This document shows positions 1 through 13,622 of a DNA stretch of 21,156 bases, piece by piece. The DNA comes from Pelargonium cotyledonis (taxonomy: Eukaryota > Streptophyta > Magnoliopsida > Geraniales > Geraniaceae), in contig JAYMTA010001214.1 in assembly GCA_036897625.1 (NCBI GenBank), positions 1 to 21,156 on the forward strand, read 5' to 3'. Each line of letters begins with the position of its first letter. Within the stretch, counting starts at the first letter, position 1. Both the position numbers and the translations under genes were made by a program. Under the pieces are notes generated by a model. It saw nothing but the letters and a program-made list of their open reading frames with translations, was not told the origin of the DNA and did not search any database.

Positions 1-1110
1 TTCTGGATACGGAGTTTGATCTCCAATTGCAGTTAATTGTAGCCGAGTTTACTTTGCTGTTCTGTTTTTTGATGATTTGAATTGTCAAATCTGGTTTTCC
101 GGAATTCTGAATCCGGTGGCTAAAAATAGGAAATTGAGTTGATACGCAATCAGGTACTTTATGTGCTAATTATCCTCAGATTGGATGACAGTCAGAATTT
201 TTTACTATTTTGGGTTTAAACATTTGATTGAGTTTAATTGTAGCGTAAAATATAGAATCATGACTTTGGTTGCAATCCAAGCAGAAGTAGACAGAGCATT
301 CTTTGAAAAGGAGATGCAGGATTCACTAATTCGTACTCTCATTAGAGAAAGAGAACTGTGTGTTTGTAAATGATTGAGCTGAGTAGTGCTTTGTTTTTCA
401 GTTAAATGCAATGTCTTAAAGTGCACATGGTGATTCAATGAGCATGAGTGAAGTTTCATGGTGCGTTTTTGTGCAGATTAGATGCCCTGTACTTGGGAGT
501 TTAAATTTTAGTTCTTGTTTAAGTTGTGATTATTTCAACTTCATGGCTAGTTTTATCGGGTAGATAGTCCTGGAGTCCTCAGATGTATGGGCATGATGTA
601 CCTTTTTTTCAGTTGATAATAATCCATCTGTTTGCTTATTTAAGTTAGTTGGTTGCAGCTAGTGCTAGTACATGATTCTGGTAGCTGTGTCTGTCACTTC
701 TTTTTTTTACATTCCCATGTTCATACCATTTTGTGGATGTTTTATCAACTAGTTAGTGGTACTGAATTGGCAAGCTTTTTTCATAGGATATACACGCTGA
801 AATACCGGTGTCTCGGTTGTTCCATTCCATAGGATATACACATTATATTTGTATTTCAAATACAAATGTCATTTTTGGGAAACCATAGATTAGCAAATGA
901 CAAGAAAAGAATTGGCATTTGAAATCCCATATTATAGGGAGTTTTTGAATACTATTGACCCCAATCGAAATCCGTTTTTTGTGCATCCAAACATTTGCAG
1001 TTGGTTTAATATCAGAATTTGAAATGAAGCACAGTAATCCGAACGGACCATTATTTGTTTGAATTACTATATTTTTGCTACAGTTTAATACGGGTTGCTT
1101 CTGATTTCAG
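1..1110 (+). other. Intron of the GT47 gene (3' portion)
   Basis: This stretch has no reading frame resembling an exostosin-domain protein. It is AT-rich and ends in a good acceptor (TTTCAG at 1105-1110), so I read it as part of a large intron whose 5' end lies outside the window. It holds a near-perfect palindrome around 848-868 and a short direct repeat (CATAGGATATACAC) at about 782-795 and 828-841. The open stretches on either strand near 185-459 look like chance. Confidence 0.6.
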
Positions 1111-2378
1111 ATCAATTTAATGGAATTCTTGCGGCAATCTAAGTATTGGCGGAGATCTGCTGGCAGAGACCATGTAATTCCTATGACACATCCAAATGCT
1201 TTCAGATTTCTTCGAGAACAGGTGAACGCATCTATTCTAATTGTTGCAGATTTTGGCCGCTACCCTAGAACAATTGCAAATTTGAGCAAAGATGTGGTGG
1301 CACCATATGTTCACGTTGTGGAGTCCTTCACTCATAATGACCTTCCAGACCCATTTGAATCTCGCCCTACACTTCTCTTTTTTCGAGGGAGGACTATCAG
1401 GAAAGATGTATGTTAGTTTGGTAATTTTTGTCCAATGAATCGAATTCTTTTGGAACTAGAACTGATTGGTCTTGGTCTGTTTTATTGCAGGAAGGCATTA
1501 TCCGTGCTAAATTGGCAAAGATATTGTTTGGTTATGACGATGTTCACTACGAGCGGAGTGTCGCTACAACAGAAAGCATAAAAGAGGTATATTGATTATC
1601 TACTTTGGTGTTGCTATTTGCATATTGAGGTCCTAAATGGTCCATGATGTTTATTGATGCCCTTCTATTCCCTAAAGAAGAGCTTTTCATAATTGTCTGA
1701 CAGTCCACGTAGTATCAATGATAATTGAATCGCTGTGTAACGCACCCTGTGTGCTAGTTTTTATATCCCTTGTTAATATATAAGACATAGACCATCTGCT
1801 TGAGTAACTGAAAATGTGAAATTTCTGTTACCTAAATATCACGTAATATCCCTTGGTCAGGAAAAACAATGCCAACTTTGCGCTGAGAGGTGTCCGAGGT
1901 CATTAATTGGGAAATGTTTGGACTCATTACTCTTATTTTTTTGATGTTCCAGTCTTCACAAGGGATGCGATCATCTAAGTTCTGTCTGCATCCCGCCGGT
2001 GATACTCCTTCATCATGCCGCCTGTTTGATGCTATTGTTAGCCATTGCATTCCTGTCATTGTGAGTGATGAAATTGAGCTTCCATACGAGGATGAAATCG
2101 ACTACTCAGAGTTTTCAATTTTCTTCTCCTCAAAGGAGGCACTGGAACCGGGTTACATGGTTAAGCAGCTTCGGCAAATTCAAAAAGACAGATGGATTGA
2201 AATGTGGGCGCGGCTTAAAAACGTCTCCCATCACTTCGAATTCCAGAATCCTCCAAAGAAAGAAGATGCTGTCAATATGTTGTGGAGACAGATAAAGCAC
2301 AAGCTTCCTGCGACCAAACTAGCTCTACACAGGAGTCGTAGGTTGAAAGTTCCAGACTGGTGGTGGAGGAGAAGATGA
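1111..2378 (+). CDS. GT47 exostosin-family glycosyltransferase, 3' exons (partial)
   Basis: Exons are 1111-1407, 1491-1586 and 1953-2378, all joined in phase 0 with GT-AG introns. They encode the last 272 residues; the N-terminus lies upstream of the window. The protein matches the C-terminal part of the plant exostosin (PF03016) GT47 family, type II Golgi membrane enzymes that build cell-wall polysaccharides. Diagnostic stretches are [15 protein letters not shown] in the first exon, [10 protein letters not shown] at its end, and [20 protein letters not shown] followed by [15 protein letters not shown] in the last exon, the usual nucleotide-sugar-binding half. The tail ends [13 protein letters not shown]. 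It resembles the ARAD/At1g67410 group of putative arabinosyl- or xylosyl-type transferases, but the sugar specificity cannot be read from sequence. No frameshift or stop is seen, so the gene looks intact over this part. Confidence 0.9.
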
Positions 2379-3848
2379 TGATTCCATGGGCTTCCTCGTG
2401 CAAATGTACATTCAAAATCATTTCATTATTCATGGTGACAACCCTTGAGGGTAATAATCCGAGGTAGTTAACACAATTATTTACTGGTTATACAATTTCT
2501 AGTTCTTGCACCTCTTCGATTTCAATCTTTTTTGGTATTGAGTAGCATATTCTGTTGCAATTGGTAGTGATGATGGTAGAAGATAGTTGTTATCAATGTA
2601 ATTTGTGAGGCTGTAGACGTTCCGAATTCAATGCAGAGCCATTTATAAGATCTATCTGTGTTTGTAACGTTACTTTCTTTTCATATTTTCTTTTGGTTTA
2701 AGGCTGGGATGTTGCTTAATCTTGTTTTTGTTTTTTTAAGCACATTAGGGTCTGTTTGTATCTATAGAGGTGAAATTTGTATAAAGATATCTAGAATGAG
2801 GTAAAATTGTTTCAAGGTATATGTATTAATTACAAAAAAAATCTACTTCTTAAACTCAAATCTGAAACCATATGTTTCACATGGTTGTTTTGGGATGCAA
2901 CTGACTTGCTTATTGGAAGGACATTTTCATGCATGTTCCACCATGCAACGATAGTAATTAGACTTTAGACAATTAGGTGAGATGTCCTTGTTACCATCAA
3001 TATATCATATCCTGTAAAATCTCACCTAAAAATAGACCATTGAAATGCAATGAAGTACCTATAAATGTTGTTTTTTAAGTAGTTTTACCTATGAATGTTG
3101 GTTTGGCTATAAAAACTCTTTTTGTAATACATTAACTTTTAATATCAGTATAATAGGGTTTAAATTGAAAAGATTTAATAAAATAGCTATAAGAAAAAAC
3201 TTTAGCAATGTCAAGTATTGCCTAACATGTTGTATTTAATAAAAACTTGGGTCTCCAAAGCCGAAATATTAGGCACATGAGTCACTAAAACGGGGTTCGT
3301 ATAATATAGCTTTTAATTTAATTAAAATAGTTACAACGTTTTTTATAGGTTAGTTATGAAAATAAAAACGTAAAGAAAATATTTTTAAGCGCGTAGATCA
3401 ACTGGTAAAGGGTTGTTTCAGATTAACATGAAGTCTCGAGAGTTTTGCCTCCCAGTGGTTGTTACCCGAATTGAATCAAAATTAGTCTGAATGTATGACA
3501 TAAATATGATGATCTCTTGCTGATCGCAGACACACTTCAAAAATCTCATGATTAAACATTAAAAAAAAGAAAAACTATTTTCCACAACTAAACTACTCCT
3601 AACCCCTTGAAATTTTGCTGAACATAATCACATTTTCCTAGCTCCATCTTGTCATTTAGCCGCAAAATTCAATTGATGATTATCATTTAATTTGTGCATA
3701 TCTTTTCACATTATAATTTGTGCCATATCTTATTTTGGTGACTTCTCATCATTTTATGGTTGCGGGTCGTTCAATCAGATAGGCAAACGCACGAGCCAAC
3801 CCCCACTCCGTGATCGAACCGACCGGCAATCATTGGAACCGTATGGGC
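2379..3848. other. 3' UTR of GT47 gene and intergenic DNA
   Basis: The first 250-300 bases are probably the 3' UTR. The rest is AT-rich with no coding signal. A degenerate tRNA-derived SINE-like piece lies near 3385-3480 and is listed separately. The last 100 bases lead into the promoter of the methyltransferase gene. Confidence 0.6.
3385..3480 (+). repeat. Possible degenerate tRNA-derived SINE
   Basis: The string GCGCGTAGATCAACTGGTAA resembles a tRNA box A region. About 40 bases later GTCTCGAGAGTTTTGCCTCC resembles a box B followed by CCTCCC. This spacing and composition are typical of plant tRNA-derived SINE heads. Box B is damaged (AGTTTTGCC rather than GTTCGAGCC), and I found no clear A-tail or target-site duplication, so the call is tentative. 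Confidence 0.3.
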
Positions 3849-3849
3849 C

Positions 3850-3858
3850 TATATAATA
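3850..3858 (+). promoter_or_regulatory. TATA box of the methyltransferase gene
   Basis: TATATAATA lies about 90-100 bases upstream of the ATG at 3949, a usual plant TATA-to-ATG distance, and a pyrimidine-rich leader follows it. Confidence 0.55.
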
Positions 3859-3948
3859 CACACCTCTCCTATACCTTCTCTTCTCACCGTAAGTAACCTT
3901 CTCTCTTCCTTGCACCTTGTTTTCACTACCTTAGCTTCAGCTACAACC

Positions 3949-6292
<2,344 letters not shown>

Positions 6293-6589
6293 ATTTTAGT
6301 TGATTTTCATGTTTGAATAAGGTCAAGTGAGAGGCCACTCCTGTGATTTGTGTCTTTGCCAAATGCTGCCCAATTTCGTTTAACATTATTACTCCACATT
6401 TCAGTTGAAACTAAGATCGAGTGTTTGTGAAATATGTTTTCCGTGTGTATATTTCGTTGATTAACAATTACAGATAATGAGTCTTGATGAAGATGAAACA
6501 TAGATGGTGAGATCATGATGATGATGATGATGATGATGATGAAGATGAAACATAGATGGTGATAAAAATTAATTGAACAACATTCCACC
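6293..6589. other. 3' UTR of the methyltransferase and spacer before the duplicated copy
   Basis: The first 65 bases match the sequence after the pseudogene copy, so they belong to the duplicated unit. The remainder holds an ATG/GAT microsatellite with flanking direct repeats. No coding exon equivalent to exon 1 or 2 is present. Confidence 0.7.
6486..6562 (+). repeat. GAT-type microsatellite bounded by 25-bp direct repeats
   Basis: The 25-base string beginning GATGAAGATGAAACATAGAT occurs at 6486-6510 and again at 6538-6562. Between and partly overlapping these copies is a run of about nine GAT repeats. This looks like replication slippage or unequal exchange at the border of the duplicated block. 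Confidence 0.85.
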
Positions 6590-6597
6590 ACAGAAGC

Positions 6598-6627
6598 TGC
6601 CCTGCATGGGCCTGGACACCCCTCCAA
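6598..6627 (+). pseudogene. U2 snRNA 3'-end fragment
   Basis: GCATGGGCCTGGACACCCCT and the following bases match the U2 3' terminal sequence at 5476-5500 (GCACGGGCCTGGCACACCCCT). No other part of U2 is present here. The fragment marks the 5' breakpoint of the partial duplication. Confidence 0.7.
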
Positions 6628-6632
6628 ATTAA

Positions 6633-7703
<1,071 letters not shown>

Positions 7704-9630
7704 ATTTTAGTTGATTTTCATGTTTGAATAAGGTCACGTGAGAGGCCACTCCACTCCTGTGATTTGTGTCTTTTCCTTCAAGTTATGCTCCCATTTGGAA
7801 CTGTGAGTTTTTAACGGTTGTGTCATTTTCTGAAGAAACTATTTGAATTATTATAAGAAGATGGTCGGATGTAGTGGATAGCCTGCCGCTGCCACGTAGG
7901 ACGATACACGTCATATGATACCTGCTTTGCTTTCACAGTCACACACAAAACAAAACCATTTATAATGTCGAAATTGTCCTTCCTTTTTTCTCTTTATTTC
8001 ATGATGATCCTCCTGACCTTTGCATAAGAATGTCCGTTACCAATACGCTGCAGTTTGATTATATATAAGTTAATGCGGAGAAATTAGATTAAAGTAAACT
8101 TAATACAGTTGATTTTCATTGTTGAACAATTAAGTAGCGACGTACAGCGAGCTTACGTATTTAGTCTATAGTGTTAAAAAATTATTTAGCAAAGTGATGT
8201 CCTTGGGTATTACTGGAATAGGTTGCGAGTGCATTAATATGTGTGTTTACGTCAAAAAGTTGCTATGGAACTATTTTTCATGGTAGTAGTATAGACTAAA
8301 ATTTGGACTAGCTAACCCTCAAGAGTTAGTGTTGCGTCTTTTTGACTCGGGTCATCAGATTTTAACACTAGTAAATGTTTTCGTTTTGTCTATATGATAA
8401 ACTATTTTTCTAAAACTGTTTTTATTCCAAAGTCATGTGACTTTCTAGATCTTGGAGGTGCGCATGTTGTTTGCGCATAGTAACCCACTAGTTAACGAAG
8501 ACCCTAAATGTATTTTCGAAACATTGACTCGAGCTAGAGATAATTTCAACCAAAAAACACCAAGAGGTAGAAAGAGTTTTAGAGAGAAAAAATTTCAAAT
8601 GTTTCAAATATCTTATGAGAGTATATTTATACTTACAAAACAATATCGTCAAGTGTCATACCTGGTGACTATATAATTGGGCTTAGGAGGAGTAAAGTCC
8701 GCTTTGGGACCCACTTGGGTGCTATAGTCTAATTAGCCTCTCAAACATGTTGTTCGCTTGTGTTGGGTGAGGTTCAGATCCACACACCCTTCAAACTTCA
8801 CAAAGTAAAATGGAGACGCTACGAGCTTCTACCGCTTCAGATAGGATCCTAATGTCTTAGCAAGACGGGGAGGCTTGTTGGTGACTTAGCGAAGTGACGA
8901 GCCTTGAGACCTTGTAGTATCTTATGAAGATTAAGTGTATAAAAGGCTTGGAGGTCTTGTATATGTGGAGATTAAGTATTAAAGAGAGGTGATGAGCTCT
9001 CCTTAAGACTTTATAGTGTTTTGGTGGAGTTGACTCTTGTGGATAACGGGCGGGGTGCTTGTCACAACCAGGTCAAAATTGATTTTTGATGTCACATTGT
9101 CGCGATATGAGGATCAAAGTTGCAACATCTCTTGTCACAAGATTGGAGATACTTCACTATGTGAATCGCGAGAATAAACCAACCATGTCATATCATCCCC
9201 AGTTGCTTTGTGACGGAACATTTATGCGTCGCATGTCGCTTCATTATTAGTCGTTGACACTTCAAAATTAACTATAGAAAATGGTTTTGTAATACAACAT
9301 GAACATGACCCATATCAATCAACAACTATTGAGTTCAGGCAAGTGTGATAAGGAATTTGATTCCCTTTAATTGATTTGTCTCAATCTGTAGTTTTGTTAT
9401 TTAACTCGAATTAGATGGGATTCAAATAAATATTGACAAAAAAATAAATTAGTGGTAGAAGGGTAAAAATGTATTTTAGGTGAACCTGGCAAATATTAAG
9501 GTTGGGAGCAGATGGAGAGTGCGTTTCCGCAGCCAGGTCTCTCCTCTGGTTTCTGCCAAATATATTTCTTTGGGAGTCGGAGACAGTTCAAAAAACAAGG
9601 TATCAATCGGCAACAAACACGACGTCGCAA
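7704..9630. other. Intergenic region with repeat-like sequence; promoter side of the ELMO gene
   Basis: Up to about 7774 this is duplicated 3' UTR. From about 8330 to 9240 the sequence has the look of degenerate plant repeat DNA, with loosely repeated phrases such as GACGAGCCTTGAGACCTTGT near 8897 and GATGAGCTCTCCTTAAGACT near 8991. An open stretch at 8452-8676 matches no protein I know and is probably chance. The last 130 bases are the likely promoter and 5' UTR of the ELMO gene. No clear TATA box is seen. Confidence 0.45.
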
Positions 9631-12408
9631 ATGAGCGTAGTCAGGAGCCAAGGTAGCTTCTTCGCAATCCGCACCCTCTCACCATCCTCCCTCTCCCGCT
9701 GCTCTCACGCCGGTTCAGCTTCCTCAGCCTCAGGTACACACTTTAGATCCTCAATCACCGTTAATTAGTTAATCACTCATAATCTGCGACTGTGGCTATG
9801 GCTTTTCGATTCGATTCGATTTTCTCAATAGTTTCTATAGATTAAGACTCGTTTTAGCTTGCAGATTCAACATTAATGCTCTGCTTCTTCGTCATTGTTC
9901 TGTGTATTATTACTATAAGCAATCTTTCTTAGGTTTTCGATTGGTTTTCCAAAAAAATTCCTCGCTGAATTAACGGCGGAGATGATCGGTTGTATTGATG
10001 ATCGATCGCCAGATTTGGCGGTTTCTGAGAATGAGAGTGCAATGCAATGAACAGTTTGATTGAATCATGCTGGTTGGGTCCCGCAACTACAGCACTGCTA
10101 ATTGCTATTATTTTTTTGACCCATTCTGCTACACTCTACTATGGGCCCAGTGAGGCCCAATCCTCTACACTCCTATGGGCCCATGTCTTTTTCTACTATC
10201 TACTGTTACTGGAAATTTCCATTTATATGTGAGTACCAAGTTGCTGTTCATTTATTTGTTTTTATTAATTTCAAAATTTAAGTGAGCTGTTTACTTCTTG
10301 CTACTTGCTGGTAGCTAATCACTACTCTTTCTTGTTGTCTACTAGTCTTGCTGCTTGATTAAGGTTTGGTTTGGGTTCTCAGAAAAAAAGTAGTGAAAAA
10401 TTGTCAATATAATTGACTATTTTTTTTCAGTTTATGATGACTTTTTTCCTTGCTTATTATGATAGGAAACAACCTGAGTATGAGTAATAATGAAATGGAA
10501 ATAAAATGCATAGCTGAAATCATGAATTCCATGGATTCTTTGCAGAGGATGCTGCTTGTGAAACACCTACATGGATCGGTTGTGTATGCTTCAAGCGAAA
10601 AGGAACCTACGAACGGATTTGCATTAACTTGACACCATTACAGGCAAGTGCTTTGGTCAAGGATTGAAAAACAAAAGTAACACACCCTGAATGTTGCTCA
10701 TGTGTGTGCATGGTGAATGGATTCATATTCTTGTCATGTTCAATCAATAATCCGACATTTTGAATGCGGGTCACTGATGGTTTCACTCTCACTAGGTTCC
10801 TGTTGTAAATATCCATCATCCACACTCAAATCAATCTATCTTTATTATTCTGTTATGTGTGACAGATTTGTTGGAAAACATGCAGGAAGAAAGACTCAAA
10901 AGGTTGAAGCATAGAATGAAGACTTACTTCGATGCTTCTAGGCCAGACCACCAGGTGCATTTCACGTTATCACCTTCACGCTTGAATTTAAAGCTTAATA
11001 AATAAATAAAAAAGCCTTTGGAACACCTAACAGTAAACTTGACAATTGCAGACATACATATGTAAATTTACCCCTTGATACCATAAACTGGACACACGCC
11101 ACTTGGTTCATAGTTTTCTGTTTTAGAATTTAGACTACTCATATGGTGTGATTTTGTTTGGGACAGGAAGGTCTGAGAGCTTTATGGTCTGCTACATACC
11201 CTGGTCGGGAGCTTCATGGTTTGGTATCAGATCAATGGAAAGAAATGGGATGGCAGGGAAGGGATCCATCTACCGATTTTAGGTTATTATAATCTCTATG
11301 ACATAGTTTTTTGCCTTTTCATCTTTTCAAGTTGTGGCGCGTATTTTTTATTTTTCTTAATAAGTTGGTTTGGACAACTTTGCTGAATGAACAGAGGAGC
11401 TGGATTTATCTCTTTGGAGAACCTGTTGTTCTTTGCCAAGACATATTCAGTAAGAGCCTAACCTAAAAGTCCAATACATGTTTTACATTGACAGGTATAG
11501 CTTACCCAACCACTGAACATATATTTTTCTGCTTATTGTATTAGACATCTTTTCAGCGTCTATTGCTAAAGCAAGGGGGTGAGCGATCTGCGTGGGAATA
11601 TCCATTTGCAGTTGCTGGTGTTAATATCACATTCATGATTATGCAAATGCTCGATCTTGATGCCAGTAAGTGCTAAAACCTAGCTAAATGAGTATCATTT
11701 TCTTTAGAATCTGAATATCACTCTTTCAAATCCGAAACAAGTACAAATGTTTTTCAAAGCCAGTAATAAACCATACCGGAACTATAGAAAATTGAAAGTA
11801 TTGAAGGAGACTGTTAATAAATAATGACAAACTTTCTGTTTACAGCCAAGCCGAGGACATTTGTCAGATCAGTTTTCATTCAGATGTTATCAGGTAAGAA
11901 CTTTATACAATACCCTAATAACAGTTTCAAGCCACATGGTTTCCTTCTGATGCCGTCCCTACAATCACTCACCATATATATTACATGTCAATGTAGTTTT
12001 CGTTTTCCATCTCAGCTTCAAGTTCAAATTACGCTGCACTCCATATACACGTGATAACGTTGTTTGTGTTTTCAGTGAATGAATGGGCTTTTGACTTGCT
12101 TTACTGTGTGGCATTTGTGGTTATGGACAAACAGTGGCTGGACAGAAATGCCACATACATGGAATTCAATGTGAGAACACCAACTTTCTGTAACTTTTGC
12201 TTCTAAACATACAATCCTAGAAAATTGATAGTAGAACAAATACATATTCAGTTTGCGTAAACTGCAAGTTGTGGTAATGAAATGTCCCGACTAATTCTAT
12301 GTTTTACAGGATGTTTTGAGATGCACACGAGCTCAACTTGAGAGGGAACTTCTAATGGACGATGTTTTACGAATCGAGGACATGCCTTCCTATAACCTTC
12401 TTTCTTAA
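9631..12408 (+). CDS. ELMO/CED-12 domain protein (complete, nine exons)
   Basis: Exons are 9631-9733, 10546-10643, 10886-10954, 11167-11282, 11395-11449, 11545-11665, 11846-11893, 12076-12170 and 12310-12408. They total 804 bases and encode 267 residues, with every phase consistent. The protein matches plant ELMO_CED12 (PF04727) proteins: TWIGCVCFKRKG near residue 43, LTPLQEERLKRLKHRM, the core LWSATYPG..LHGLVSDQWKEMGWQG, DPSTDFRGAGFISLENLLFF, WEYPFAVAGVNITFM, and the C-terminal FNDVLRCTRAQLERELL..PSYNLLS. In animals ELMO proteins work with Dock proteins as Rac exchange factors and act on Arf GTPases; the role of the small plant forms is poorly defined. Intron 2 has a GC donor (CAG/GCAAGT at 10644). 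The start at 9631 is chosen because MSVVRSQGSFFAIR aligns with the N-terminus of relatives; the same frame is open upstream to an ATG at 9514. Confidence 0.88.
10644..10885 (+). other. GC-AG intron in the ELMO gene
   Basis: Exon 2 must end at CAG (10643) to join CCATTACAG to GAAGAAAGACTC in phase 0, giving LTPLQ/EERLKRL as in relatives. The next bases are GCAAGTG, the strong GC-donor consensus AG/GCAAGT. No GT nearby restores the protein: the first GT, at 10648, would keep extra residues and break the phase. Confidence 0.75.
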
Positions 12409-13622
12409 TGGTAATTCGAGTTCAAAAAAGGCCTGCAGTATCTGGATAAACCCGAAATCGTACCATTCCTGGTCTTTTTATTTTTCTTCTGTTACAGAGG
12501 GTTTGATTGGTTGCTTACCTTTGCCATTATATTCTGAAAATGTGTATATGATATCTGTGGGGCTTAAAAAGATTTGAATGCATGATGTTCTTTTTTAGAG
12601 GTTTGAGATGCAAAGAAAAGCTGCTACTTTTCATTTATCATTTTCAATGTCCGAGAATCTTACAGGAGCCAAATTCTAATAAGAGGACTCTGTGTATACT
12701 ATAAAAAGTCCTCGTAATCACACACACAAAAAGAAGTTCAAAATTATAAGATTTGGAGGACAAATGTAAATGTCAAAAATATAATAACAAATTTCCTCTC
12801 ATCAATGGGAGGTTTTAGAAAAAGTCGAATACAATATCTCGAGAATTTATAGATGGCCGATTGTTTGAACTTTAAAGTTTTAGAATTTCATACATGTGTT
12901 TTAGAATGAATCGGGAGGGAGAAGGTAGAGAGGCAATGTGATCATTCGAGTTTAATTAGCGTATTTAAGAATTATGTGTCTTAAAATTTTAGTTGGTCAG
13001 ACGAGCGAGTTATTTGCGAATTGGAATTAATGAATCCAAAACTCACCCGTTAAATTTGTGGGTTGGGTTGGGTTGAGCACTTGAGCTGGATAGTGAAATA
13101 TTGAGTTATGTCTTTACATTATTGTTACTCTTTTTCTCTTGACTGGTGAAAATTTTATATTTATTCAACGACATTTGTAATCTTTGACATAATTTAATTC
13201 AGTAACAATCGGAGTTTAATTTTGTGTAGATCAAGAGTAATGTTATAATATATTAATATAAATTAATATCATTTAAAACATCATCACAAGTTTACAATAG
13301 TAAATATATTCGTTAACTATTTTCTTTTTTTCAATACAGAAATAAAATCATATAGACATGGGCTGAAACATCAGTGCAGATCACAAAGGCCAGCTAATTT
13401 CAGGTCAATCAAACGACGTCGTTAACGAAAAGTAATACTGTAAATAAAAATAAATAAAATAAATATACTGTGTGTCTGTACTGACCGGTAACAAGAAAGA
13501 AGGCGCGTCACCGAGTGGACTCGGTATAAAGCTCATCTTCCTCAGCCGTCACCATCTCGAGTCTCTCTGTAGTCCAAACCAAACCCTCCTTCCTCTCCGC
13601 TAAACCCTACCATTTCCATACC
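12409..13622. other. ELMO 3' UTR, intergenic DNA and TOM20 promoter
   Basis: No gene is seen. A TGGGTTGGGTTGGGTTG run lies near 13060. The ACGT-core palindrome GACGTC is at 13415-13420 and a TATA box at 13525-13530. A pyrimidine-rich leader leads to the ATG at 13623. Confidence 0.6.
13525..13530 (+). promoter_or_regulatory. TATA box of the TOM20 gene
   Basis: TATAAA lies 92 bases upstream of the TOM20 ATG and is followed by a CT-rich leader, a normal plant core-promoter arrangement. Confidence 0.6.

Noticed and set aside
8452..8676. 74-codon open frame in the intergenic region
   Set aside because: No recognisable domain, no splice context and repeat-like surroundings; its composition looks like chance translation of AT-rich DNA.
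10047..10232. Open frame within ELMO intron 1
   Set aside because: It does not join in phase to the conserved ELMO exons; the segment instead contains several GGGCCCA/AGGCCCA motifs and behaves as intron.
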